64,000 nucleotides of DNA from a virus: IMG/VR virus record IMGVR_UViG_3300033182_000980, positions 310,001-374,000 of that record; one strand, given 5' to 3'. The number at the start of each line of letters is the position of its first letter. Within the stretch, counting starts at the first letter, position 1. The position numbers and the translations under genes were made by a program. The notes under the pieces were generated by a model. It saw nothing but the letters and a program-made list of their open reading frames with translations, did not search any database and was not told where the DNA came from. This document shows positions 19,101 through 26,302 of the stretch, piece by piece.

Positions 19101-22100
19101 GCACTCACCGAAACCACATTGAAAATCTGTGTGCCGACATGAATCAAATCACCAGCACCTAAGATATTCGTAAAGTCTCTTTGGACTGATAACGAGCTAG
19201 ACCCCTTGTCAATCTTGTACTTAGGGATCACCATCCCACTCGATGTACGAACCGTAGCATCTCCTCCGTTAGACTTTAAGGTCGTATAAGACACCTTCAC
19301 AGATGTCGTACTCGCTACCTCAAAAGAGAAGTGTATTGTGTCCTGTCCGATACTATAAAGACCAGCGGTAATCTGCTCTGGCCCTACAAACACTGTGGGC
19401 GAAGCTAATAACTCTACTTCTTTACCTGTCGGGTTGTAGGTGTACTGAAACCCATCTACCCTCGTAGCTTCTTCTTGAATGACTACAAACCCCATCGCTT
19501 CAATAACACGAACACCATTAGGATCATCTGTCGGGGTGTAAGATACCTCTACACCCACTCCCTCCTCTAAAGGGTCTTCAAAACTGATCGCTCCACTCGT
19601 TGCCTCATATCTAGGGTTCGCTAACAACTCCAAGAAATCATCAAATGGTTCGGGGTCAAATGGAGTCGTGAGCGTTAAACTCAAATCCATCTCGGCCGTA
19701 TCAACCAATCCACTACGAGGCTTCCTTACAAAGATCACCTCACCATCTACCCAACTACTGTTCGCTACCCCATCCTTCTCAAAGACCACTCGGTCATTAA
19801 CTACAGTAAACCCCTCTCCTCCAACCATCACACCTGCTTCATACTCAACCTCTCCTACCTTAATGCGATATGACCCACTCGTGTAATGATCTCCACTCAA
19901 CTCATAAGGGGATAATAACACCTCGTCCCTTAACACCGTTAAAGGATATGAGTCATCCCCCTTACGAATAAACAAAGTTGAGCTAGGCAACACCTTGTCA
20001 AAAGCAAGCGTTCCATACACCTTATAGACCTCTACTGCCTTACGCTCCAACACAGGTAGGTCATCTAAAATCTCTCCCACTACCTTTGTAGGATCGGGTG
20101 TCTCCGCTTCCTCTAACCCCTCTCTATATCCTCTGTAAATCTTCCAACGCCCAAGCTGAATACCTAAGACCGAACTAAGCGTAATCACACTCCCTGTAAT
20201 CGCCTCAATCTTAAAGTAGTTTAATCCGTCATAAAAGAAATCACCCTGTCGCACTAGCGTAGCATCAACCTCTAAGTCTAAATCTAATCCAGTTAGTGAT
20301 CCAACCTTCTGACCCGATAAAACCTCTGAACCTAAACGATTGATTAAACGAGCTTGACCCTCTAATCCATCACTCGGCAAGTCATAATCAACTCCCTCGG
20401 TTAAGGTCTGAGTGCTCACAGACCCATCCAACTGCTCTTGCGAGATCGTGATAGATGTTGTGCCTACCCTTAATCCAGATCCCAATGCCAAGCGTGATGT
20501 CTCTTGGTTCACCTTAGAGCTTACTGTACGACCTACAATCCAATGAAACCCATTCGGATTACCCCCAAATGATGTTTCGATGTCCGTATCTCCAAGTACC
20601 TTATCTCCTATCTTGAAAAACTTGCCCGCTCCATATCCAGAGAAATCTAAACGAGGCTCAAACTGTAAAAACTGAAACGCTGTACTACCACTTATGTCGG
20701 CTACCTTCTCCTCATCGAAAGAATAATAACCCTTGACCGTTGAGCGAGTTAAAACAAACTCAAGCCCTGTCTCCAAACTCACACTAGGTACAAGACCAAT
20801 AGACCTCAATGACACAAACTCTTCTGTCGTTGACGGATGATCTACAACAGATCCTTCGTCCACTACCAAATAACCGTCTACTACTGACACCCCCGAACCA
20901 ACCACAGTCTCGCCTGTAAACGATACAACCCCTCCGTCCACCCTAAATGAACCACTCTTGCCCGATAAACCCAAAATGCTCGTGTGCCTCAAACCACCAC
21001 GACTCAAAGCAACATGGCCACTGAAAATCTTCTTCGTCTGATTAGACCAAGCACGACTCAAGAATACCGTGTCCGTACCCTGTACCAAATAACCTCTGTG
21101 GATAGATAACCTCTTAGGTAGCCTCTCTACTAACTCCACAGGTAATGTTCGTCCAGCCTCCTCTAAACGAACATACATCCTCTCCCACCTGTAATCCCAC
21201 TTCAAACCCACACCCGTAGGCTTAAATGAACTCGCCACTCCACTCGGCTCTAATCCCGAACCGTCGGGTACATCCATCTTCTCTACTGTTAATCCGTCTA
21301 CGCCAGCTCCCACCCCAATAGGTGCATCACATAAAACCAATCCGTCATAAATCACAGGAGAGCTAGACAAAATCTTACCACTGTCTAACGCTACCTTCAC
21401 CACACCATATTCTGCATTACCTAAATCTCCCTCGGTGTCCACAAACACTACATCACTATAGCCATATCCAGCCACTCGCAATAAAGGATACTCATTCAAT
21501 CTCGGCTGTGGCGATAAATAACCCTCACCCAAAACCTCATTCGACTCAAATCCGCCAAGCGTCCCAGATATATACAACACCTCTTTACCCACATGATCGC
21601 TACCCTCCTTAAATAAAACCTTGCCCGATGGATTTAAAACCACTCCCTCCGCACCAAGCTCAAACGCTCCCTCCTCCTCACCCTCGGCTACCACAGGGAA
21701 ATCTGCCCCACCTATCTCAAACACCGTGACCGAAGCATCGGCTACATTACCACCGCCTAACCTTAACTCTCCCTCTAACCCAGCTATTACTTCGTAGTCA
21801 TCCTCACCCCCTACCACCCCCACTACACTTCCAGCCCCACCCTTCAATAATGACCAACCCCTGTTCTCATAATCAAACCGAACCCTACTATCATCATTAC
21901 GAGTCCACCAAAATAACCCGCCAACTAATCCAGTACCCTCCACACTAGATAAATCACGAGCTGAATGAACAACAGTCCCACCATAAAAATGATCTAAAGC
22001 ATCACCATTCTCATCTAACACCGAACTTAACCATACCCGACTGTTCGTTAAGTAATAATAGACACCATCAATCGCTTCCTCGAATAACTTCTCAAAACTA

Positions 22101-22312
22101 ACCGTCACACTCTCAACACCTATCTTTCCATCTCCACTAGAAATCAAAGCATAAGAGTCTACTCCTGTAGACCCAATCTCATATAGATCTCGACCCACAC
22201 GCTCCCAACGACCGTCTACCTGTACAACCCCTCCGTCCACCACTCGTAAACATAAGCCAGTTGATGAAGCATTACGCTCTCCACTACGAACATCTAGTAT
22301 AATACTACTCAT
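13163..22312 (-). CDS. Giant tail/baseplate structural protein, 3,049 aa
   Basis: One uninterrupted reading frame of 9.15 kb. It is beta-rich throughout, with many short Val/Ser/Thr/Gly strands and recurring phrases such as VEVSYTPTDDP, SVKVSYTTLK and VKVSYT, suggesting a chain of related beta-sandwich modules. A glycine-rich linker (GEKPGGGGGGPHPTG) lies near residue ~2420. The last ~300 residues are more polar and aromatic. There is no signal peptide or membrane segment. No enzymatic motif was noticed. The coding strand is G/T-rich and C-poor in the N-terminal third, unlike the C-terminal part. Tail, baseplate or long-fibre function is inferred from size and the ATGA-coupled operon. Confidence 0.7.
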   Translation of the reverse strand: MSSIILDVRSGERNASSTGLCLRVVDGGVVQVDGRWERVGRDLYEIGSTGVDSYALISSGDGKIGVESVTVSFEKLFEEAIDGVYYYLTNSRVWLSSVLDENGDALDHFYGGTVVHSARDLSSVEGTGLVGGLFWWTRNDDSRVRFDYENRGWSLLKGGAGSVVGVVGGEDDYEVIAGLEGELRLGGGNVADASVTVFEIGGADFPVVAEGEEEGAFELGAEGVVLNPSGKVLFKEGSDHVGKEVLYISGTLGGFESNEVLGEGYLSPQPRLNEYPLLRVAGYGYSDVVFVDTEGDLGNAEYGVVKVALDSGKILSSSPVIYDGLVLCDAPIGVGAGVDGLTVEKMDVPDGSGLEPSGVASSFKPTGVGLKWDYRWERMYVRLEEAGRTLPVELVERLPKRLSIHRGYLVQGTDTVFLSRAWSNQTKKIFSGHVALSRGGLRHTSILGLSGKSGSFRVDGGVVSFTGETVVGSGVSVVDGYLVVDEGSVVDHPSTTEEFVSLRSIGLVPSVSLETGLEFVLTRSTVKGYYSFDEEKVADISGSTAFQFLQFEPRLDFSGYGAGKFFKIGDKVLGDTDIETSFGGNPNGFHWIVGRTVSSKVNQETSRLALGSGLRVGTTSITISQEQLDGSVSTQTLTEGVDYDLPSDGLEGQARLINRLGSEVLSGQKVGSLTGLDLDLEVDATLVRQGDFFYDGLNYFKIEAITGSVITLSSVLGIQLGRWKIYRGYREGLEEAETPDPTKVVGEILDDLPVLERKAVEVYKVYGTLAFDKVLPSSTLFIRKGDDSYPLTVLRDEVLLSPYELSGDHYTSGSYRIKVGEVEYEAGVMVGGEGFTVVNDRVVFEKDGVANSSWVDGEVIFVRKPRSGLVDTAEMDLSLTLTTPFDPEPFDDFLELLANPRYEATSGAISFEDPLEEGVGVEVSYTPTDDPNGVRVIEAMGFVVIQEEATRVDGFQYTYNPTGKEVELLASPTVFVGPEQITAGLYSIGQDTIHFSFEVASTTSVKVSYTTLKSNGGDATVRTSSGMVIPKYKIDKGSSSLSVQRDFTNILGAGDLIHVGTQIFNVVSVSANSISVSPPARVNIEAEMIAYLNVPSFTYGGTTSSYAFRQVANANVTAKPKSPDILIQGDYRDFIKAKSIVVLQGTPYRVKVVGLDDATGMTKVTVEGFTTGHDFISTNDFYVSFRPVLIEGDTSLTLTTGIVDTESFQLIKYNHTEGRGRLLTLNEDYNFNSEAGLIDLKNGHDVRPQVSYYLLHTALSAVKPFTLLGGRVSKPSYKATFNQSTTPEEYDGLGLNVSCVVSSPDTFQVRIADEDAYSSEIANELQQSLDQDTGSGGKLVISSPTSQGKAIGVYDLLANDVVARSRINLYNGYVQPVDDILSTTTGKVVGDADGSFKFNLLTAGDWIAPGMEDHITREIYPRYVSMEFLTPLNPANQYPTPEDTILIGGSPPEADVLASILEQQRSLIENEMDDYVLIRQKERTVFDFGAGFPYVRVEYDPVYSPMWRRHRFSRLFPTSTRMYSYRNPGALNSSTNGITIANAQNNALGQIENITALPVVSRRSARFRVYDFSLNGYPSEVAETAGKPTFILSAVPLDEFPIDSTTGLPDTAQFVSEGGELADALVGNVDRTFNGLQVNSKVRLSRNGGEFYNVLNTAEQATLLELGLFPPLSERSEPRNAKVEAIVNGCYVVLKGNPFTLKINGESLVENPPKRGDTLIESFARDLDDDSSPSTTFRVGSDIGLKSSTGELVDISLPSISEPNWPVKEIVGQNVPSGGLALEGAVSFFYSETTPFRYPALDGEAVDDTGDESIPYKSRFSERDLLPQIPPALDALQVQTLNDISGLNEYAYPDEARGTASISGGFLTTSEDFSTLNGICEQAPRQGDLMILKPDSSGAGGTSSTGVLEIAEVDGDRISPPTFTSPCDVLCELENLSVGLTNGGNLFIQEGWFPDVNGIYDRSVTEIYFMNGYDVQSLFASPSAGLEVKLHVHNLGSNTVDPNRNKWTFIFSYDGASWTVSLYDEVAKSLHTASNITSVSCPMTSQLVIVQEPVPDPYDPTSIPPETWDNFGDMNSWLYNRFWDNTTDIFYFSVQPNGGNGYFFGADQQTGNPVSHDYRLSVTSTAEIANNRLDVVFPTDRQIFTLITDPAFAGGSDTTKKLTIKSSTFEVREEGGASTGTVDSDVNNKEFTSFYSVNSTTFRPRSLNGISRTDDPMSIFIGSEVDESDTILQGLASSGLVGVADPANLTDSGKGILRNVIPSPGSQGSMDHVLTGDLLYIENGHNAGTHRVRGVVKTDATVEITETLGSSALLPVVFPKVVSVVNNGDGTGTITTDVPNLSDYFGASGELIILLNNNYLSKPLSVSTHVYDELYGFSQVHVEYESLTDGENGGSFTFTENTNANHANPHYADGEKPGGGGGGPHPTGVTINELISLVGEGQQTIGGLTRIPFNTLLLGYGEIPVSLDNTIEIYFNVGGGYTGSKNNLDESRVERDENNMVVAFNLPQNIYERVTDNPEGNEYHDTFITPNDTIKITVNVSAGIYLDPTFPRLLRDYAGTTPVEFGATPSELPSQVRSPIESTLTNPPAWDFYERVNFTVRRLRRFTDVFSKLVYAFEGFRYLYEQRVGRVDSVAYANSVATLTPLKVDGEGVADVSGTDTQVGDFTNVVSVGDQVQCVNGSNQETLYLRVLEVGSTLKCSVIRGSVSAVGNNDVFKVITRVPLIPELQAFDQFIEHGFTEIYSTTPQEGISVGVENVLSDTNADFIALGVAEGDFLVIDPQGLLTGTATEYGAPPQGDNGDGTPGIPNHLDDNRGAYKVVSVDDANTLSVEFYAGDSGTARTTYKLLPSVSGDDAQPLRQTAGIVGGTYATTPESIHPFSYRILRRNATLSESLAGSFLFFRERTLSWVEVIRSFNQLPTQPYTWSQYEAEGLINNVGIADNSHPSNDILLQSILGNQASQPFENNETCLSVYDRRMLIEDPKMADEGYGEPEDGIPTVLENDISSMNARDSRYAWISVRTDQVNGTLSKLSRVDLSNPDDTALEDIK

Positions 22313-22857
22313 ATGAACTTTCCTATAAATGGTGATGAAGCAGGTGCTGGACCAGGAACTCCCGCCACTACACCATTCGCTACTGTGGTTAAAAAGTGTG
22401 AACTGATCCCTTGCCCTAAAGCATTACAGATACGAACTCTATCTAAACCTACAATACCAACACTCGTGAAGCTACTTACCAACAACTGCGTTAATAACAT
22501 AGGATCGCCCACCACCCCTCCTATAAATGAACCTACACCTACTCCAGCTACTGCACCTGTAAAAAAGTATGGCTGACTTATACCCACCATAATCGGAACC
22601 CACATGACCGGAGCCATCACTCCTATTAAACCATTACCCTTAAACGCCGCTTCCATTAAAGCCCCATTAGGAACTACCACCACCGTGCCTCCACATACTC
22701 CACTACCCACTGTTCCCGAACAAGCTCCCTGTACTGTACTCGCTAATAACCATTGATATAAACCAAGCTCTACTCCCTGTGCTATCTGAACCATCTGTGG
22801 AGTCTTACTACTAGAGGAAGCCATTATAGCTCCACTCACTAATCCTGGGACTGGCAT
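22309..22857 (-). CDS. Hydrophobic Gly-rich structural-operon protein, 182 aa
   Basis: First gene of the minus-strand structural operon. It is rich in Gly, Val and Ala with hydrophobic stretches (LIGVMAPVMWVPIMVGISQPYFFTGAVAGVGVGSFIGGVVG) and three Cys in SGTVGSGVCGG and nearby. It resembles tail-tip or membrane-interacting virion proteins in composition only. The ATG lies in a TTATTTTATATG context with a weak AGGAT-type RBS. Its stop overlaps the start of the giant protein (ATGA). Confidence 0.55.
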   Translation of the reverse strand: MPVPGLVSGAIMASSSSKTPQMVQIAQGVELGLYQWLLASTVQGACSGTVGSGVCGGTVVVVPNGALMEAAFKGNGLIGVMAPVMWVPIMVGISQPYFFTGAVAGVGVGSFIGGVVGDPMLLTQLLVSSFTSVGIVGLDRVRICNALGQGISSHFLTTVANGVVAGVPGPAPASSPFIGKFI

Positions 22858-23057
22858 ATAAAATAATCCTATCGCTTTTTCATGTTGTCAGACTTACACT
22901 ACACGCAAGATGTATGTAGGTCTGTGTCTCTTAGTACATTCTACAACACAAACGATAAAACAACTATTGATATTAAACCGTCATTGAAAATGAGATCGAA
23001 AAAACGGATCAGATTTCTACTGTAGCCAGTGATAGATAAGGGGGCTACGCTTCTGGA
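22858..23057. other. Intergenic leader region of structural operon
   Basis: About 200 bp, AT-rich, with no ORF of note. It contains a palindrome-flanked variant of the early motif at 23024-23046 (GTAGCC ... GGCTAC around GATAGATAAGG). The promoter of the structural operon should lie here, but no box could be chosen with confidence. Confidence 0.4.
23024..23046 (-). promoter_or_regulatory. Variant early motif inside an inverted repeat
   Basis: Minus-strand GTAGCCCCCTTATCTATC differs from the usual box (GTAACCCCTTATC) and is bounded by GTAGCC/GGCTAC arms that could pair. It lies just after the stop of the 23058 gene and may be a read-through promoter, a processing site or a terminator. Confidence 0.35.
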
Positions 23058-23657
23058 TCATTCGATCCTAAAGTCACCAGCGATCCAAGCGAGGTCTAAC
23101 TGGTGGACGAGATCATATCTGTTCATTTTACGGGCGATAGATTTGAGTTTGTAACAGCGATCCTCAAGGGCATAATGTTGTCTCTGTTTGACCGATAGGA
23201 TCTCTTTGATCTCATAGTGATCTTTGGCCTTTATTTCGAGGTGTGCTTTTCGACCACTCATGTCATAGATGTATTGTTCGTCCCATCTGATAGAGGATCT
23301 ATCGTAGGTTGTCTCGGAGGGTATGACGACCTCGACCTTGCCTTGAGGCTTGGTGAGTTGGAAAACAAAGGTTGAGCAGTAAGAGCCACAGTCGGCTGTA
23401 TTCTCTTCTCCCCAATCATCATCTGGATAGAACTTAGATTTTGTTTCGATGAGGTTGAAGCCTTCGCCTTTGATTTCGATCTTGAGGTCTTTCTTGATGT
23501 GCCATACTCGGAACTGCATTGCACTACAGGTAGCCCAAGCGTCAAAGTAGGCACACGCACCATTTCGATCATTGGGATCATCGAAGAAAGAGTTCTCTTC
23601 CCAGTCACCCCATTCACAGCTACCTTCACCAAAGAGTCTAAAGTCTCCTCTCATCAT
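23058..23657 (-). CDS. Hypothetical protein, paralog of 23654 gene
   Basis: 199 residues, acidic N-terminus with several Cys (GACAYFDAWATC, TADCGSYCSTF). The core aligns by eye with the upstream protein: a KKDLKIEIKGEG strand, FQLTKPQGKVEVVI, YIYDMSGRKAHLEI, then HYEIKEILSVKQ and a basic helix (LKSIARKMNRYD). It starts through an ATGA overlap with that gene. A tandem duplication is likely. No function recognised. Confidence 0.6.
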   Translation of the reverse strand: MMRGDFRLFGEGSCEWGDWEENSFFDDPNDRNGACAYFDAWATCSAMQFRVWHIKKDLKIEIKGEGFNLIETKSKFYPDDDWGEENTADCGSYCSTFVFQLTKPQGKVEVVIPSETTYDRSSIRWDEQYIYDMSGRKAHLEIKAKDHYEIKEILSVKQRQHYALEDRCYKLKSIARKMNRYDLVHQLDLAWIAGDFRIE

Positions 23658-24217
23658 GGTGCAAGCTCCATGATCTTATTGTTGAGCATAGTGCGAACAT
23701 CACCTTTAGACATATTACGAAGTCGTGCGAGTCGTTTGATTTCGATGAGAGTTTCTTCTTCTTGAGGGGTGAGGATCTCCTCTACCTTGTAGTGTCCTTG
23801 TTCGGTCTTGAGGAGTCGGGCTTCATTACCTCGTAGGTCTTTGATTAAGCCATCTTTCCATACGACCTCGACCTTATTGTCATCTATCTTGATAGAGACA
23901 TGACCGTTGGGTTGAGTGATCACCCAGTCGATCTCGATCTCATGTTGCTCACAGGGGATCTCCTCATCGTTATCATCCCAAGTGGTGCTTTCGGTACATT
24001 TTTGCTCATGGGAGATGATACGCACACCTTCAGTCTCAAGTTTGTATTCCTTTTTGATTTCGCTGTAAGCACAGAGACTCAACAGCACTCCCTCATGGAC
24101 ATTGAAGAAGGTTTCAGCACCCCCCTCCCATGCGTCTATATTTGAGTCAAGATCAAAGTGTTCTTCGGAGTTATCTGTGTTCCATTTTAGGAAGTATGGA
24201 TTGATGATGTTAAACAT
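23654..24217 (-). CDS. Hypothetical protein, paralog of 23058 gene
   Basis: 187 residues. The shared core reads KKEYKLETEGVRI, WVITQPNGHVSIKID, LIKDLRGNEARLL, HYKVEEILTPQ, then RLARLRNMSKGDVRTML. AAAGGAGAACC precedes ATG 24217. The N-terminal half differs from its partner and is aromatic/acidic. A protein-interaction role is possible but unsupported. Confidence 0.6.
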   Translation of the reverse strand: MFNIINPYFLKWNTDNSEEHFDLDSNIDAWEGGAETFFNVHEGVLLSLCAYSEIKKEYKLETEGVRIISHEQKCTESTTWDDNDEEIPCEQHEIEIDWVITQPNGHVSIKIDDNKVEVVWKDGLIKDLRGNEARLLKTEQGHYKVEEILTPQEEETLIEIKRLARLRNMSKGDVRTMLNNKIMELAP

Positions 24218-24299
24218 GGTTCTCCTTTAGCGAGTGAGAGGGTTGATACTTACTTAACGATCTCAACACTTGAAATAAGACAAATCTTTTAAACTTTTT

Positions 24300-24476
24300 T
24301 CACCAACCTCGATTGGCTTTACTTTTCGCTCGGTTAGCTTGTTGCTCCTTCTCTTGGAGGAGTCTCCAGAGGGCTTGAGCTTCTTGCTCGGTTAGCTTAT
24401 CGAGCATGGGGAGGAGCGTTTGTCTGTCGCAACGCTCTCTATGAAAGAGAGCCGAGAGGTGTCGTTTGATGCTCAT
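24300..24476 (-). CDS. Small basic helical protein, 58 aa
   Basis: This ORF was found by reading the gap. It starts at ATG 24476 by an ATGA overlap with the 24473 gene and ends at TGA 24300. The product MSIKRHLSALFHRERCDRQT, then LLPMLDKLTEQEAQALWRLL and a Gln/Lys-rich tail, is a plausible helical protein of phage composition. No family recognised. Confidence 0.45.
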   Translation of the reverse strand: MSIKRHLSALFHRERCDRQTLLPMLDKLTEQEAQALWRLLQEKEQQANRAKSKANRGW

Positions 24477-24694
24477 GCGATACCTCCCATCATGGCTACT
24501 GTTTGAGTGAACACGCTCTCGCTCTCTTTCTTGAGTAGAGAGAGGGCTTCATTGATTGCGAGGTCAGTACACCCTCTCATGTTCTGTTCTGTGATGTATG
24601 GGCCTTTAACAGCCTCATTGAGATGCCACAGCATAGCCTTGAGTGGTGTGCCTGTGAGCTTGTCGAGTTTTAGATTTAAGGTTGTTCGTTTCAT
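24473..24694 (-). CDS. Hypothetical protein, 73 aa
   Basis: MKRTTLNLKLDKLTGTPLKA starts a small helical protein (LAINEALSLLKKESESVFTQT). RBS AAAGGAGAAC is ideally spaced. An early promoter motif lies about 20 bp further upstream. Function unknown. Confidence 0.6.
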   Translation of the reverse strand: MKRTTLNLKLDKLTGTPLKAMLWHLNEAVKGPYITEQNMRGCTDLAINEALSLLKKESESVFTQTVAMMGGIA

Positions 24695-24713
24695 GTGTTC
24701 TCCTTTTACGAAG

Positions 24714-24733
24714 TGATATAGGTAAGGGGTTAC
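24714..24733 (-). promoter_or_regulatory. Early promoter motif
   Basis: Minus-strand TGTAACCCCTTACCTATATC immediately upstream of the RBS for 24694. There is no obvious 5' hairpin. It contains the stop codon of the 30-residue ORF upstream. Confidence 0.6.
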
Positions 24734-24822
24734 AGGTTCTTCATACGATAGTAGCTGACGATGAAGAGTCCGATGAGGCAGATGCTGGCGACACCAGCGA
24801 TGTCTAGGATTGTTGAGATCAT
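24730..24822 (-). CDS. Membrane micropeptide, 30 aa
   Basis: ATG 24822 follows AAAGGAGAC. The product MISTILDIAGVASICLIGLF, then IVSYYRMKNL, is a single hydrophobic helix with a basic end, so a one-pass membrane peptide. Its TAA stop is the TAA of the adjacent GTAACCCC motif. Confidence 0.5.
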   Translation of the reverse strand: MISTILDIAGVASICLIGLFIVSYYRMKNL

Positions 24823-24837
24823 TGTCTTTAGTCTCCT

Positions 24838-24909
24838 TTAGGCTGAACCCTTTCGGTTGTTCTGGTGTAGAATGATGATAATCATTAGTGCGAGAAGTTT
24901 AAGAGTCAT
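24838..24909 (-). CDS. Membrane micropeptide, 23 aa (possible)
   Basis: The ATG lies just after the stop of the 24911 gene. The product MTLKLLALMIIIILHQ, then NNRKGSA, is a hydrophobic helix with a polar tail. No clear RBS apart from coupling to the upstream stop, so this is a tentative call. Confidence 0.3.
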   Translation of the reverse strand: MTLKLLALMIIIILHQNNRKGSA

Positions 24910-24910
24910 G

Positions 24911-25120
24911 TTAGACCTTCCATACTTGCGTGAATCCAAATCGAAGCTCTAGTGCCTCTAGGAACGCACTTTGGCTCTTGGGTGAACCCTCCACATCAAC
25001 TTTCACATAAGGCTCGTAGGGAGTGCCTTCTCGTGTCTTTAAAGACACACCATGTGTCATGGCAATAGAGTGGAGCTGACACTCCTTAGAGTGTATGGTT
25101 CTGGTCATGGCGAGGGTCAT
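24911..25120 (-). CDS. Hypothetical protein, 69 aa
   Basis: MTLAMTRTIHSKECQLHSIA, then YVKVDVEGSPKSQSAFLEALELRFGF. A small alpha/beta protein, perhaps ferredoxin-fold-like (strand-helix order), with no cofactor residues. The RBS is weak. The second Met (residue 5) is an alternative start. Function unknown. Confidence 0.45.
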   Translation of the reverse strand: MTLAMTRTIHSKECQLHSIAMTHGVSLKTREGTPYEPYVKVDVEGSPKSQSAFLEALELRFGFTQVWKV

Positions 25121-25134
25121 AAGGTTGCTCTCTC

Positions 25135-25671
25135 TTAGCGAGGGTTGTTGAACGCATCCCGATCCACCGTTTCGTCAAACTCGGTGATCTCGTGTCGGAT
25201 GTAGCGTGGGAGGTTCAAGTTAGTTTCGATGCAGTTGCGGATTGCTGTGAAGAGGTGCTTTGCCTCTTTGAGTGGATAGTGTCCATCAACGATGACACCC
25301 CGAACATATTGACGGCCATCCTCCGAGTAGAAGAAGGGAGTACCATCTCTACGAGTGAGCTTACCACTGTAGCTCTTAGGTCGGTTAGTGTTGTTTCCTG
25401 CGAGGCTCGCTTGGGTGCTAGGGATCATCCCCTTGCTACCGAACAGCACCTTATCGACATCAGCTTCGGTGCATTGAACACCTGCCTCATTGATGAGGGC
25501 AGTAGCCTGTGCGAGAGTGTTAGAGCTTGTGAAGGCTTGAAGGCGAGTCAGACGCTCCTGGAGGACTGCCTTGTAGGGGACGGTCATGTCGAGGATGACG
25601 CTGTAGAGTCCATCTCCATTGATGCGGCCGAGTTTGACTCTTGGATGATTGGTTGGGGTTGAGTTATTCAT
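25135..25671 (-). CDS. Member of three-protein MLVG-type paralog family, 178 aa
   Basis: The start is set at 25671 (MNNSTPTNHPRVKLGRINGD), where GGAGACTAAAG precedes it. It shares its order of elements with the proteins at 26680 and 29394: VILDMTVPYKAVLQERLTRLQ, a variable middle, SYSGKLTRRDGTPFFYSEDG, YVRGVIVDGHYPLKEAKHL, FTAIRNCIETNLNLPRYI. It is the most divergent of the three. The closing segment resembles WRQYKLP in the others. Function unknown. Confidence 0.55.
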   Translation of the reverse strand: MNNSTPTNHPRVKLGRINGDGLYSVILDMTVPYKAVLQERLTRLQAFTSSNTLAQATALINEAGVQCTEADVDKVLFGSKGMIPSTQASLAGNNTNRPKSYSGKLTRRDGTPFFYSEDGRQYVRGVIVDGHYPLKEAKHLFTAIRNCIETNLNLPRYIRHEITEFDETVDRDAFNNPR

Positions 25672-25695
25672 CTTTAGTCTCCTATGAGAGTGAGT

Positions 25696-25739
25696 GGGCT
25701 TCATTGCCCTCGATACTAGGTTATAGATAAGGGGTTACG
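25696..25739 (-). promoter_or_regulatory. Early promoter motif with 5' hairpin
   Basis: Minus-strand GTAACCCCTTATCTATA, CTAGTAT, then hairpin GGGC-aatgaa-GCCC (25696-25709), ahead of the 25671 start. The TAA of the box is the stop codon of the upstream gene at 25735. Confidence 0.65.
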
Positions 25740-26034
25740 CTTCTAGCTCATCAGCGAGCTGATCGTTCACGCTGTCGAAGAAAAAGTCGAGGCGAGTCCG
25801 ATCACTTTCGCTGACGGAGGCGGTCGTATTGATCACATCATAGAAGCATGGGGCATCGGGAGCTACCTCCTCCATGACGGAAACCATGTTGATGTACATC
25901 CCACGCTCTGCGATGTTGATCTCCTCCTCATTCTCCTCGGCCTCATCCATGAGGTCTTGGAGCTGATTGCGATAGCTCTGCATTTGAGTTTCGATCTGAC
26001 GAGAGAGCTGTAGTAGTTTCTCTTGGACTGTCAT
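25735..26034 (-). CDS. Acidic coiled-coil protein, 99 aa
   Basis: MTVQEKLLQLSRQIETQMQS begins an acidic coiled coil (LQDLMDEAEENEEEINIAE) followed by DFFFDSVNDQLADELEA. RBS AAAGGAGAAC. Its stop codon lies inside the promoter of the next gene. The acidic charge suggests a DNA-mimic or protein-binding role, but this is only composition. Confidence 0.55.
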   Translation of the reverse strand: MTVQEKLLQLSRQIETQMQSYRNQLQDLMDEAEENEEEINIAERGMYINMVSVMEEVAPDAPCFYDVINTTASVSESDRTRLDFFFDSVNDQLADELEA

Positions 26035-26072
26035 GTCTGTTCTCCTTTACGAAGTTGGGTGTCGATTACATA

Positions 26073-26095
26073 GGTTATATGATTAAGGGGTTACA
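26073..26095 (-). promoter_or_regulatory. Early promoter motif with CATATAAC
   Basis: Minus-strand TGTAACCCCTTAATCATATA followed by ACC: the GTAACCCC box runs directly into a CATATAAC -10-like box. It lies 40-60 bp upstream of the 26034 start. Confidence 0.6.
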
Positions 26096-26118
26096 AGCTC
26101 TAAAGCCGACAGTTAGTT

Positions 26119-26165
26119 GGCAGTCGCTACCACCCTCGATACTAGACTATAGATAAGGGGTTACA
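26119..26165 (-). promoter_or_regulatory. Early promoter motif with 5' hairpin
   Basis: Minus-strand TGTAACCCCTTATCTATA, CTAGTAT, then GGTGGT-agcg-ACTGCC (26119-26134). The hairpin uses two G-T pairs where the copy at 46809 has Watson-Crick pairs, with the same AGCG loop. Confidence 0.6.
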
Positions 26166-26227
26166 CTTCCCCACGGTAGAAATGCACGAGTCAGAGAATA
26201 CGCAAAGTTTTCGAGGGTTTAGGTGTC

Positions 26228-26275
26228 TGTAACCCCTTATCTATATCATAGTATCGGGGCTGAATGACTCACCCC
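26228..26275 (+). promoter_or_regulatory. Early promoter motif with 5' hairpin
   Basis: TGTAACCCCTTATCTATA, TAGTAT, then GGGG(c)TGA-atgac-TCACCCC at 26256-26275, followed by the RBS for ATG 26303. Confidence 0.65.
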
Positions 26276-26302
26276 ACCAACCACTCCCCAATGGAGAACA
26301 TC

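Larger units (their letters stand above)
26035..26302. other. Intergenic promoter cluster
   Basis: No gene. It holds three copies of the early motif: two read leftward (26073-26095 and 26139-26165) and one rightward (26228-26254). It separates divergent transcription units. Confidence 0.6.
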
